Origin: Brassica napus
Taxonomy: Eukaryota > Streptophyta > Magnoliopsida > Brassicales > Brassicaceae
Direction: 5' to 3'
Length of the DNA: 64,000 bases
Assembly (NCBI RefSeq): GCF_020379485.1
Contig: NC_063438.1
Location: 8,818,335-8,882,334, forward strand
The position numbers and the translations under genes were made by a program. The notes beneath the pieces are model-generated. The model saw nothing but the letters and a program-made list of their open reading frames with translations, had not been told where the DNA came from and did not search any database. Shown piece after piece: positions 11,620-21,640 of the stretch (the first letter of the stretch is position 1; each line of letters opens with the position of its first letter).

Positions 11620-12290
11620 ATTTGCTCGGTTCTCTGCAGAACAGATTCTGAATTATGATCCAGTCAGTTGTCAACGGGTCTTTCCACTGATAATATTAAA
11701 GCCTAACTCGAGTCTCAAGTGCCAGCTTAATCTAGAACCAGGATGTTGCAAAACGCTTGAAGGAATCTTTTCAAGGCATTAGGAACGCGACCTTAAGAGA
11801 TTGAATTGCAGAGCTGTAATGTATCACAAGGCTCGCACCATACAGAGCCACATTTGAGCCTACGGTTCATGATGTTTCTCGTGATGCAAGAACCTGTGGG
11901 AAGATGTGTCATGTGTTACAAAGTGATTGATAGCGCTGAACACTTGGTTTACATTGCAGGATGGGCATTTCATGGTGGCTTCAATCATTGGGAGAGCAAG
12001 AAGTAGGATAAGATTTTTTAGAGGGGGGGGGGAGAGTTTTTTTTAATTCTGAACTGAATAATTTCACTTTTTAGTGTATAGAATCTGCAGCGGATTCACA
12101 AACTTGAAATCGTGCTAAATAATGCAGCTAAACTACGAGAGAGATTTGCGGTGTATATAGTGATAATGATGTATCGGATCATCAGAGAGGCAAATATGGG
12201 AAACAAGAGGCGCATCACATCCAAGGCATAATCTAAACTTCTTCTTTCTCGCAAACAGAGAAGAGAGACGGAGTGTTTGAAGCAGTTGCT
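11620..12290 (+). pseudogene. Phospholipase D alpha 4 (PLD epsilon) relic
   Basis: Short pieces of a PLD alpha 4 protein appear in order but in shifting frames. They are SAEQIL near 11633, LEPGCCKTLEG near 11735, FQGIRNAT near 11770, NCRAVMYHKA near 11807, an ATFEPTVHDVS match near 11850, NLWEDV near 11892, the catalytic-lobe lead SAEHLVYIAGWAF near 11935, NHWESKK-stop-DK near 11986, an AAKLRERFAVYIVI match near 12127, MMYRIIREAN near 12170, and NFFFLANREERDG near 12237. At least five frameshifts, in-frame stops and large internal deletions (both HKD catalytic motifs are gone) make it non-functional. PLD enzymes hydrolyse membrane phospholipids to phosphatidic acid. Its place between PRA1.F2 and the FLX-like gene is where I recall At1g55180 in Arabidopsis. 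Confidence 0.88.
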
Positions 12291-12396
12291 ACCAAAGCAC
12301 TACAACCAACATTATTGAACTTGTGTATAAAGGGTATCCTGTTTCATTTCGATGCAGCAGTCTTAGTTTACTTGCTAGTAGCATTAATAATAAGAA

Positions 12397-12913
12397 TTAG
12401 GTAATGACACGCGCAGGGTGAAATAATTTAAAATATCTATGTTATCAAATTTAAAATTTTGGTTAAAAAATTTAGGACTATCTTATGTGTATTTGCAGTT
12501 AATAAAGGTTTAATTATTTCATTTTATAACTATCACTAAATTAAAAGACGTTTAGAAATTAAAAGGCTTTTAGGTTTCGTTATATGTATTATGAAAGGTA
12601 GCAAACATGTGAAAATATCAAATTGAAATCAATCGAATAAATAAGATGTTCTTAGTGGAAATCAAGTATATTATATTGCCATATAAGACCATAAACCCAA
12701 TTACTACATAGCAAGGCCACTTTATATTCGATTTTATTAACACTAATTCAGCATAGTAGATTTTATGTACTCTCCAACTATATTTGGTATGTGAATTAAT
12801 TAGTGATTCAATTCTGGTATGTTTAGACTTGTCCATTACTCCAATTATAGGTTTTAACCGAAAATGAAGTTCTATAGCAGCATTTAAAAAATTACCACTT
12901 CTTAGAATATAGA
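12397..12913 (-). mobile_element. Short Helitron-like element
   Basis: On the minus strand it starts TCTATATTCTAAGAAGTGG after an A (5' end at 12913) and ends with a GC-rich segment (CCCTGCGCGTG) followed by a spacer, CTAA and a T (3' end at 12397). TC start, CTRR end and A/T flanks are the Helitron hallmarks. The hairpin is weak and there is no coding capacity. It lies about 100 bp past the PLD relic. Confidence 0.5.
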
Positions 12914-13128
12914 TAGGTTGCTAGACCTTAAAATAATTATCAAAACCTACAGTTACAAAAAAAAAATTTATTCAAAACCTATAATGGAACTTGGCACCAT
13001 GGTACTTTTCTTTTTGTCATCGAATACAGATTCATATTGACTCTGTGAACCACTCTGATAGATCTTGATCCATGTGAACGACAAACGACGGTTGCTTCCT
13101 AACACTGCGTGCTAGGCTATCGGCTCTT

Positions 13129-13245
13129 GAGTATAAAAAAATGCTAATATACTTTATGGAGCTCCACGTTGAGTATAAAAGAATGCTAATATACTTTATG
13201 GAGCTCCATGGTACTTTGAGTATAAAAGAATGCTAATATACTTTA
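13129..13245. repeat. Tandem 42-47 bp repeat, third unit interrupted
   Basis: Units start GAGTATAAAA at 13129, 13171 and 13218 and continue AATGCTAATATACTTTA, then TGGAGCTCCA. The third unit stops after TACTTTA at 13245 and resumes at 13937 beyond an inserted element. Confidence 0.85.
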
Positions 13246-13936
13246 GGGGTGGGCGTTCGGGTACCCGTTCGGGTTCGGGTCGGGTATTTCGGATTTTCGG
13301 GTATTTCGGTATAGAGGTGTAGAACCCGTTCGGGTATTTCTGTACTTCGGATCGGGTTCGGGTATTTTTAGTTCGGATTCGGTTATTTCGGGTCGGGTTC
13401 GGATATTTAGATTTTGAAAAAAAAAATTATAATTTTCATTTCTCAAGTTTGTTGTATTTAAAAATATAACTTTTAGTTAACTAATTTTTTATTTTTAATA
13501 GATTGAATGGTTAATAGATTTGGACATAACATTTTAAAACTAAAAAGACATTAATTTAGTTATTTTTTTTAATTTTGGATATAACTTTTTGTTAATTTTT
13601 GAAATAAAAAACTTGACATGCATTTTAAGTGAGTAGCAAATCATTTTTTTCGTAATTGTATGTATATCATATGAACTTAAAGTATGTGTAGTATCAATAT
13701 AAATATTTTATATAAAATGAGAGATATAAACTAGAAACATAAGGTTAATTATACATATGTTCGGTTATCTTCGGATATCCATTCGGGTTCGGGTATTATC
13801 CGTTCGGGTTCGGGTATCCAATCTCTCCTTATTCAATACCCGTTCGGGTATTTTGCTACTTCGGTTCGGATTTCGGTTCGGTTTTTTCGGATCGGGTTCG
13901 GGTGCCACTTCGGGTATCGGGTAAAGTGCCCACCCT
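13246..13936. mobile_element. TTCGGGT-rich non-autonomous transposon
   Basis: The insert starts GGGGTGGGCG and ends GCCCACCCT (inverted ends). It splits a tandem-repeat unit so that TAATATACTTTA occurs on both sides (13234-13245 and 13937-13948); the true target duplication is some 9-12 bp of this. Both terminal ~100-150 bp are packed with TTCGGGT/ACCCGAA units and the middle is AT-rich. No protein is encoded. The superfamily is uncertain; the size of the duplication would allow a MULE or hAT origin. Confidence 0.65.
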
Positions 13937-14330
13937 TAATATACTTTATGGAGCTCCACGTTGTATGTTAATCTCCGTATTAGGCCACTTGATGAATTAT
14001 GAATAATTTTTTGATGTTCTATTTTTGATGAGGAGTGTCATGAAGAAGAACAACTTTTAAAGCTTTGACATTTGTTCATCAAATGTTTCTTATGAGATAC
14101 ATCTGAAGACGTTTCTCATGTGCACAATCTTCAACTTAGATTATATCAACCGGACGTTATACTAATGTTTCTCATAGGAAATTTTCTTTTTACATGTATA
14201 ATTACTATTGTTAGGTGTGGTAAAATATTTATCAAGCCATGTAATGTAGTAACGTTAATTATTAAGGATTTAAGGTTCATATAAAGTTATAGTAATATGT
14301 ATAATAGGTAAGATCAATGTACCATCTTTT

Positions 14331-14898
14331 TGTTAAAATAAGTGGTTCAGTATATGGGGAGATGGCTTAAGGAGTTGAGGATGTGAGAATGTGGAGGCAA
14401 AGGGAAGGAAGGTTAGGGATCGACCAGGCCGTACAAGAGGCCGTACCGGCCGTACTGTCCGTACTGTCCGGGTCGATCCATAACTCGACCAAGCGGGAAG
14501 TTACCCGGGTGAAAGGGTTAAACGGCCAAAGGGGTTTTACCTTAGGAGATATGACCGTTTGGATGGATAGAGTGACCGCGGCTTATCCTGACAGTCTGGC
14601 ACAAGCTGTAAAGGCAAAAGGGAACCGAGTCCAAGATGCCAAAAGCGTGTGACAGCTCCCATTGGTTTACATTTGAATTAAAGCAATCTTATCCTTGACC
14701 TCACATGCTTAGTGCTTCTGAATACCCTAATGTCTCTCTCTATATATTGTAAACTCTGTCTTGATTAATGGTTAACACGAGTTCATCATAATCTCTCTCT
14801 AGTTCATCATGTTTCTCTTCTACATTTCATAAATCATCACATCTCACTTTAATCTTTCTCTAAATCTCTCAATACCTGTTCAACTCTCTAAAATCATA
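14331..14898 (+). repeat. 5' LTR of Ty1/copia element
   Basis: A 568-bp direct repeat matches 19671-20238 with only three differences that I can find: two in the CGAC(C/T)AGGCCGTA(C/T)AAG stretch and one in the CTCTCT(C/A)TATATAT stretch. It begins TGTTAAAATA and ends ATCATA. A TATATATTG box near 14741 could drive transcription. The preceding CTTTT (14326-14330) repeats after the 3' LTR. Confidence 0.93.
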
Positions 14899-14910
14899 TG
14901 GTATCAGAGC
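14899..14910 (+). promoter_or_regulatory. Primer binding site (initiator Met-tRNA)
   Basis: TGGTATCAGAGC immediately follows the 5' LTR and is the standard copia binding site for the 3' end of tRNA-iMet, which primes minus-strand synthesis. Confidence 0.93.
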
Positions 14911-14998
14911 CAGGTTGGCTTTGGTATTGAGGTTTAGAGTGTTCTTCAGCTTCAATTCATACTCGTTCATTCTTTCTTTTCGGTTCTAACAAAACAAG

Positions 14999-17900
14999 AT
15001 GGAGGGAAACTACAAAGTCATTACAGTTCCTGTTGCGTTGAAGGGTGGGAGTAACTACCTGTTGTGGTCAAGGCTGGTGAAGACAGCCATTGGGAGGCTA
15101 GGGCTTTGGAGTCACATCACGGATGATGCAACCAAGCCAGTGGCCAAAGACGGAGAAGGAGGTGAAGGTGTGGGAGATCAAGTTGCTGCTGCCGAGAAGA
15201 AGTGGATTCAAGAAGACTTGATGGTGCTTTCAGTGCTACAAGGGTCCCTTGAAGAGCATCTCTTGGAGGCATACAGCTACTGCGAGACTCCAAAACACCT
15301 GTGGGAGGTACTCCAAAAGACTTTTGGGAACGTTACCAATCTGAACCGTGTGTATGAGATCAAGAAAGCCATCAACACACTGGTACAAGATGGGGAGGAG
15401 TTCACCAAGCATTTGGGCAAGTATAGATCGTTGTGGTCTGAGCTTGAATCATTGAGGCCAAGCACGGCTGATCAAGAGCTACTCATGGAGAGGCGGGAGC
15501 AGGATCAGGTGTTTGGATTGCTGTTGACACTGGATCCTCCATTCAATGATGTGATCAAGCACATGTTGAGGATGCCAAGTCTCCCATCTATGGAGGAGGT
15601 GTGTGCGCAGATTCAGAAGGAAGAGGGGTCACTTGGTTTGTTTGGAGGAAAAGGAGACATGGCTCTGTCCAACAAAGCTGAAGCAATCCAAGCAAACAAA
15701 GCCGCTTACCGTGGAGAGGAAAGGAAGTTCAGTGGAAACTGTGACCATTGCAAGAAGCCGGGACACAAAAGGAGTCAGTGCTGGATCCTACACCCCCATC
15801 TGAAGCCGGCCAAGTTCAACAAGGAGAGAGAGGGAAGAGCTCACCTTTCTGCAGAGACAAGTGAAGCCGGCGCATCAGGAGCTGGTTCATCTGGTCTTGC
15901 GGGTGAAAGTGAAGGAAGAGCCTTAACCTCTCACCACCAAGGAGCTGTGAAGAACATGGATCATGAGGTGATCAAGAAGTCAGACATTGATGCCTTGATC
16001 AAAGCCCTTAAAGAGTCTGGTAACACCCTTGGAAACACCCTTGGTTATTCCTATACTGCTCATGTGCTGCCTAGAACTTGTGATAGCTTGCTAGGAAGCT
16101 TTGATAGGATGAGAACTGAACCGGATAGATATACAACCTTTGCTGCTGATAGGATGTCTAGAAATGAAACCACATTGCTTGATCTCATTGATAAATTGAA
16201 ACTGGTAAAAGAACAACCTAGGAATCATATTGCTCAAGGAATAAAACCATTGATTATTGATTCAGGTGCTTCACACCATATGATAAGTGATGATAGCCTT
16301 ATAAAGAACATAGAACCGGCTCATGGACATGTAATGATTGCAAATGGTGATAGAATTCCTATTAGAGGTGTAGGAGATTTAAAACTGTTTAATAAGGATT
16401 CTAAAGCTTTGTACATGCCTGAGTTTGCTTCTAATCTTTTATCTGTTAAGAGGTGTACCAATGATCTTCAATGCAATGTTATTTTCAGTCCTAATGATGT
16501 GAAATTTCAGGATATTGAAAGCAGTAAGTTGATTGGGCAAGGAGTAACCAAAGGAGACCTTTATTTACTTGAAGACCTTTCTTTCATTTCTAGTTCTAGT
16601 TGCTTGTTGAGTTCCGTTTTAAGTAGAGGTGCATTGTGGCATTCTAGGCTAGGACATCCACATGTTAGAGCCTTAAGCTTAATGTTACCAGGTGTCATGT
16701 TTAAAAATAATGAGTGTGAAGCATGTATTTTGGGAAAGCATTGTAAGACTGTGTTCAAGAGATCTACTACTATCTATGATAAATGCTTTGATCTTGTTCA
16801 TTCTGATGTATGGACTGCTCCATGCTTATCTAGAGACAATTACAAATACTTTGTCACATTCATAGATGAGAAATCCAAATACACCTGGATAACACTAATT
16901 AAAACAAAGGATAGGGTTCTTGATGCATTTAAAAACTTTCAATCATATGTTTCTAACCAGTATAATGCCAAGATTAAGATTTTCAGGTCTGATAATGGTG
17001 GAGAGTATACTGGCCATGCATTCAAGAACCATCTAGCTCAACATGGGATACTTCATCAAACGAGTTGCCCTTATACACCTCAACAAAATGGAGTGGCTGA
17101 GAGGAAGAACAGACATCTTATGGAAGTGGCTAGATCAATGATGTTCCAGATGAGAGTACCAAAGAGATTCTGGAGTGATGCTGTGATCACGGCTTGCTAC
17201 CTAATCAATAGGATACCAACCAAGATTCTGGAAGATAGAGCCCCTTATGAAGTTCTCAACAACAGCAAGCCAGTCCTAGATCACCTAAGAGTGTTTGGGT
17301 GTGTAAGCTATGTTCTTGTCCCGGGAGAGATGAGAAACAAGCTGGAAGCAAAGAGTATCAAAGCTATGATGATAGGATACTCAACCACACAGAAGGGATA
17401 CAAGTGCTTTGTTCCTGAGACAAGGAGAGTCCTTGTATCTAGAGATGTCAAGTTCTTTGAAGAAAAGAGCTACTATGAAGATAAAGATTGGAAAGAGCTG
17501 GAGGATCTTTCACAACCTTCAGATAGAGCTACAAGCTTGAGACAGATACTAGAAGGTCTTGGAATTGGAATGTCCCAGGAGTCGACAGAGGATCAGTCAT
17601 CTGAAGGACAAGAAGCTGAAGAACCATCTCACCTTGATCATGAGGGAGGGAATGGAATTGAGCCGGATGAGAATCAAGATGTTGCGGATCATCCGGATCA
17701 TCCTGATCAAGGTGGAGCTGAACCAAGTAATGAAGAGCTTAATGAGTTACCAGAACAAGGAGGAGTGGAAGCAACTGAAGTAGAAGCACCAGAGCAAGCA
17801 CCAGTTGAGGTACCATTGAGGAGAAGCACACGGCTGAAGAGAGATGCTTCCAACTGGGTAAACACGAGAGTGTACTACAATGCCCAGGCTGTGGAGCATC

Positions 17901-19528
17901 CTTCTCAAGCTGTGTGTTCATTTGCCTGTTATCCAAAGGAGCATTGCGCATTCATGATGAGCCTAGATGAAAGTAGTGTACCAAGATCATATGAAGAGGC
18001 AATGCTACATCAAGATTGGAAGGAATCTGTTGGAGATGAGGCAAATGCCATGATAAAGAATGACACTTGGTTTGAAAGTGAGTTGCCAAAAGGAAAGAAG
18101 GCAGTAACCAGCAAGTGGATATTCACCATTAAGTATCTACCTGATGGAACCATTGACAGAAAGAAGACAAGACTGGTGGCCAGAGGATACACTCAAACAT
18201 ATGGGGAAGACTACATTGATACCTTTGCCCCTGTTGCCAAGCTACATACAATAAGAATTGTATTGTCTCTTGCTGTGAACCTTGAGTGGGAGCTTTGGCA
18301 GATGGATGTGAAGAATGCATTTCTTCAGGGAGAACTAGAAGATGAAGTGTACATGCATCCACCACCGGGTCTTGAACATCTTGTGAAACCAGGGAATGTA
18401 TTGAGACTCAAGAAGGCAATATATGGGTTGAAGCAATCACCTAGAGCATGGTACAACAAGCTGAGTACTACTCTGAATGGTCGTGGGTTCAAGAAGTCAG
18501 AGTTGGATCACACCCTCTTCACCCTCACTACACCTTCAGGTATCATCTGTCTACTTGTATACGTTGATGATATTATCATAACAGGTAGTGATAAGGCTGG
18601 TATAAAAGCCACAAAGGAGTATTTGAAATCTGTATTTGAAATCAAAGACTTAGGGGAAATGAAATACTTCCTTGGAATTGAGTTGTGTAGATCTAAGGAA
18701 GGATTGTTCATTTCCCAAAGGAAGTATACACTTGATCTTTTGAAAGATGCAGGTATACAAGGAGACAAGACAGCAAAGATGCCTCTTGAAGATGGATACA
18801 AGGTTCCACGTGAGGGGGAGGTTGAAGATAGCAAGGCCTTTCATGATCCAAAGCTGTACAGGAAGCTAGTAGGGAAGCTCATCTACCTTACAATCACACG
18901 ACCAGACATATGCTTTGCGGTGAACCAAGTAAGCCAGCATATGCAAGTCCCAAAGGATCATCACTGGCGCATGGTGGAGAGACTTCTCTTGTATCTGAAT
19001 GGGACGTCAAGCCTTGGAGTGTGGATGGGATGCAACAAGAGCACTGAAGTGGTGGGATACTGTGATGCGGATTGGGCTGGAGATAGAGCAGACAGGAGAT
19101 CAACCACCGGCTATTGTACATTCATTGGAGGCAACTTGGTGACTTGGAAGAGTAAGAAGCAGAAGGTGGTGTCTTGTTCAAGCGCTGAAGCTGAGTATAG
19201 AGCAATGCTGAAGCTTACCAATGAGTTGGTATGGATCAAAGGAATCTTGAAGCATTTGGAGATAGAGCAGGGAACTCCAATGACTATGCATTGTGATAAT
19301 CAAGCGGCTATACACATTGCGACCAACTCAGTCTTCCATGAGAGAACCAAGCACATTGAAGTTGATTGTCACAAGGTGAGGCAGATGATTGTCTTGGGAG
19401 TGATCTTGCCATGCTACACAAGGAGTGAGGATCAACTTGCGGATGTATTCACCAAGGCTGCAAGACAAAAGACTATGGAGTCCATTCATACCAGATTGGG
19501 GCTCATAGATCTTTCCCCAAGGAGCTGA
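14999..19528 (+). CDS. Copia gag-pol polyprotein
   Basis: One open frame of 1,509 residues, as expected for an autonomous copia element. In order: an N-terminal gag domain (LLWSRLVKTAIGRLGLW near residue 22 onward); a CCHC zinc knuckle CDHCKKPGHKRSQCW from residue 248; the aspartic protease DSGASHHM at 421; the integrase His-Cys segment beginning HSRLGHP at 548 and ending CEACILGKH, then its core with HSDVW, RSDNGGEY and NGVAERKNRH; reverse transcriptase with MDVKNAFLQGEL and the catalytic YVDD at 1188; and RNase H with DADWAGD near 1356 and SSAEAEYRA. No stop or frameshift is present. The product would form cytoplasmic virus-like particles and integrate cDNA. I do not assign the copia lineage. 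Confidence 0.96.
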   Translation: MEGNYKVITVPVALKGGSNYLLWSRLVKTAIGRLGLWSHITDDATKPVAKDGEGGEGVGDQVAAAEKKWIQEDLMVLSVLQGSLEEHLLEAYSYCETPKHLWEVLQKTFGNVTNLNRVYEIKKAINTLVQDGEEFTKHLGKYRSLWSELESLRPSTADQELLMERREQDQVFGLLLTLDPPFNDVIKHMLRMPSLPSMEEVCAQIQKEEGSLGLFGGKGDMALSNKAEAIQANKAAYRGEERKFSGNCDHCKKPGHKRSQCWILHPHLKPAKFNKEREGRAHLSAETSEAGASGAGSSGLAGESEGRALTSHHQGAVKNMDHEVIKKSDIDALIKALKESGNTLGNTLGYSYTAHVLPRTCDSLLGSFDRMRTEPDRYTTFAADRMSRNETTLLDLIDKLKLVKEQPRNHIAQGIKPLIIDSGASHHMISDDSLIKNIEPAHGHVMIANGDRIPIRGVGDLKLFNKDSKALYMPEFASNLLSVKRCTNDLQCNVIFSPNDVKFQDIESSKLIGQGVTKGDLYLLEDLSFISSSSCLLSSVLSRGALWHSRLGHPHVRALSLMLPGVMFKNNECEACILGKHCKTVFKRSTTIYDKCFDLVHSDVWTAPCLSRDNYKYFVTFIDEKSKYTWITLIKTKDRVLDAFKNFQSYVSNQYNAKIKIFRSDNGGEYTGHAFKNHLAQHGILHQTSCPYTPQQNGVAERKNRHLMEVARSMMFQMRVPKRFWSDAVITACYLINRIPTKILEDRAPYEVLNNSKPVLDHLRVFGCVSYVLVPGEMRNKLEAKSIKAMMIGYSTTQKGYKCFVPETRRVLVSRDVKFFEEKSYYEDKDWKELEDLSQPSDRATSLRQILEGLGIGMSQESTEDQSSEGQEAEEPSHLDHEGGNGIEPDENQDVADHPDHPDQGGAEPSNEELNELPEQGGVEATEVEAPEQAPVEVPLRRSTRLKRDASNWVNTRVYYNAQAVEHPSQAVCSFACYPKEHCAFMMSLDESSVPRSYEEAMLHQDWKESVGDEANAMIKNDTWFESELPKGKKAVTSKWIFTIKYLPDGTIDRKKTRLVARGYTQTYGEDYIDTFAPVAKLHTIRIVLSLAVNLEWELWQMDVKNAFLQGELEDEVYMHPPPGLEHLVKPGNVLRLKKAIYGLKQSPRAWYNKLSTTLNGRGFKKSELDHTLFTLTTPSGIICLLVYVDDIIITGSDKAGIKATKEYLKSVFEIKDLGEMKYFLGIELCRSKEGLFISQRKYTLDLLKDAGIQGDKTAKMPLEDGYKVPREGEVEDSKAFHDPKLYRKLVGKLIYLTITRPDICFAVNQVSQHMQVPKDHHWRMVERLLLYLNGTSSLGVWMGCNKSTEVVGYCDADWAGDRADRRSTTGYCTFIGGNLVTWKSKKQKVVSCSSAEAEYRAMLKLTNELVWIKGILKHLEIEQGTPMTMHCDNQAAIHIATNSVFHERTKHIEVDCHKVRQMIVLGVILPCYTRSEDQLADVFTKAARQKTMESIHTRLGLIDLSPRS

Positions 19529-19661
19529 TCTCCTTTGCCATGAGGTCTTTACTCTTTTTTCCTCATCAAGGTTTTGTCCCAATGGGTTTTCCTTGGTGAG
19601 GTTTTTAATGAGGAAGATCTCATGGTGGTTCCAAGCTTAACTAAGTTACTAAGTTAAGCTT

Positions 19662-19670
19662 GAGGGGGAG
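19662..19670 (+). promoter_or_regulatory. Polypurine tract
   Basis: GAGGGGGAG directly precedes the 3' LTR; it primes plus-strand synthesis in LTR retrotransposons. Confidence 0.9.
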
Positions 19671-20238
19671 TGTTAAAATAAGTGGTTCAGTATATGGGGA
19701 GATGGCTTAAGGAGTTGAGGATGTGAGAATGTGGAGGCAAAGGGAAGGAAGGTTAGGGATCGACTAGGCCGTATAAGAGGCCGTACCGGCCGTACTGTCC
19801 GTACTGTCCGGGTCGATCCATAACTCGACCAAGCGGGAAGTTACCCGGGTGAAAGGGTTAAACGGCCAAAGGGGTTTTACCTTAGGAGATATGACCGTTT
19901 GGATGGATAGAGTGACCGCGGCTTATCCTGACAGTCTGGCACAAGCTGTAAAGGCAAAAGGGAACCGAGTCCAAGATGCCAAAAGCGTGTGACAGCTCCC
20001 ATTGGTTTACATTTGAATTAAAGCAATCTTATCCTTGACCTCACATGCTTAGTGCTTCTGAATACCCTAATGTCTCTCTATATATATTGTAAACTCTGTC
20101 TTGATTAATGGTTAACACGAGTTCATCATAATCTCTCTCTAGTTCATCATGTTTCTCTTCTACATTTCATAAATCATCACATCTCACTTTAATCTTTCTC
20201 TAAATCTCTCAATACCTGTTCAACTCTCTAAAATCATA
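19671..20238 (+). repeat. 3' LTR of Ty1/copia element
   Basis: This is the partner of 14331-14898, of identical length with three substitutions. It is followed by the target duplicate CTTTT. The LTR end is placed after ATCATA because this gives a perfect 5-bp duplication and puts the primer site directly at the 5' LTR edge. Confidence 0.93.
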
Positions 20239-20243
20239 CTTTT

Positions 20244-20554
20244 CGTTGCTCAAAAAATAAAAGAACGTACCATCTTTTCTTCCTAACAAAAGTTGATGTA
20301 ACCACCAATATATCAAAAAAGCAAGAGTTTTGTATGGATGTGACTGCCAAGTCTGACACCATTCAACGTTATTTGAATTCTCACCGTCTAGATGCCAAAA
20401 TCTTCGCAAGTTTATCAACAAAAAATGCCAAAATCTTAGCAAGTCTATCAACACAAAGTTTTTTTTTTTTTTTGGTAAAATCTATCAACACAAAGTTTTC
20501 AGTTCATTACTATTTAACTCACAGAAAGCTTGGCTCTCTCGAGTTAAGTAATCA
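20244..20554. other. Low-complexity DNA between copia element and gag exon
   Basis: No gene is seen. It includes a poly(T) tract near 20459-20474, short repeats of a GCCAAAATCTT/ATCAACA phrase, and a second copy of GTACCATCTTTT (20268-20279), the same 12 bases that precede the 5' LTR (14319-14330). If the gag exon is transcribed, this would be its 3' UTR. Confidence 0.5.
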
Positions 20555-21640
20555 TCAAAGTTTTTTGCTCTCTACGTGAGCTGAGACTCCAAGTATCTCC
20601 GGGCAATTCCGCTTAATATGCCCCATACGACCACATCCAAAACATCCCTTAGTTTTGCATGGTCGAACGTGTATCCGCCCACGCTGTCCGGACATGGATG
20701 TCTGCTCCGTTCCTGAGTCTGCCGCCTGGTCGTCCCATGTCCGTTTCAGAGTTCCCTTTGGCGCTTGGGATGCTCTAGCTTGCTGAACCTCCACGTCAAT
20801 GTTTCTCTCCATCAGGACTGCAGTCTCCACCAGATCGACCATGCTCACATACCTCCGCACTTGGCATCTGTTCTTAATGTCAACCCGCAAGCCCCTCAGG
20901 AACTTTTCTATATGTTCCCTCTCATCAACGTACCTGCTTACAAACTTTCTCAAACGATGGAACTCCTGCTCGTACTCCCTCACAGTTCTAGTTCCCTGAC
21001 GCAGCTCTGCGAAGTCTTTATCCATCTGATCTATGGCTTCCTCCGGAAAGTATCTCCTGGCGAATTCATCCTTAAAGTCGTACCAGTTGAGCACATACCC
21101 TTCGGGGGTTCCTTGAACCACATTTTCCCACCAGATATGAGCTTCTTCCCTCAAGTAATGGGCTGCTAATTCCTTTCGGTATTCCACTGGACACATGCTG
21201 GACTCAAAGTTCCTTTCCAGCACTTGCCACCAGTCCTCTGTGGCTAACCTGTCAGTACCACCACCGAAGGTCTCAGTACCCAAGTCCCTCATTCGTCTCA
21301 ATGCGTCCCAGTATGAGGGTAGCGGCCCGGTTGCTGGCGCAAGTGGAGAAGGCCTTTCCTGACCGGCACATCCTTGTAGTTGCAGAACCGCTGTGGCTCG
21401 AGAGGCCAGTCCCCCTGCCGAGCTCTGTTGCAGCAACGGCCCAAACAGCTCCTTGAGTCCATGCAAGACGGCTGCACTCACTGCCGCAGTGTCTCCCACG
21501 GCAACATGTGTTTGGCCATTCGCACCATCCTGCGGCTGCCCCACACTGCGTGTGCACTCGAGTGTCCCTGCTGCCTCAATTCGGTTGGATGCGGTTTGGT
21601 TTCCAGTGTTTCTTGGCTGGGACAGAAGGTTCACTCTTCT
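20555..21640 (-). mobile_element. Solo gag domain of a Ty3/gypsy-type retrotransposon
   Basis: About 360 codons are open and carry a complete Gag: a Ser/Gln-rich leader, the Retrotrans_gag core ([10 protein letters not shown] to [15 protein letters not shown]) and a CX2CX4HX4C knuckle. No protease, reverse transcriptase, integrase or LTR is found beside it. The sequence is more GC-rich than its surroundings and lies in the same orientation as the FLX-like gene. It therefore looks like a captured or deletion-trimmed fragment. The junction with native FLX DNA lies near the codons PSER at about 21640. Confidence 0.75.

Larger units (their letters stand above)
14331..20238 (+). mobile_element. 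Intact Ty1/copia LTR retrotransposon
   Basis: A complete 5.9-kb element. It has two 568-bp LTRs, a primer binding site TGGTATCAGAGC (14899-14910) complementary to initiator Met-tRNA directly after the 5' LTR, one uninterrupted gag-pol frame, a GAGGGGGAG polypurine tract (19662-19670) abutting the 3' LTR, and a 5-bp target duplication CTTTT (14326-14330 and 20239-20243). Near-identity of the LTRs means a recent insertion. It lies between the PLD relic and the altered 3' end of the FLX-like gene. Confidence 0.95.

Noticed and set aside
14383..14652. Open frame of 89 codons at the left of the copia element.
   Set aside because: It lies wholly in the LTR; its 3' LTR counterpart is not retained as a long frame and it has no known domain.
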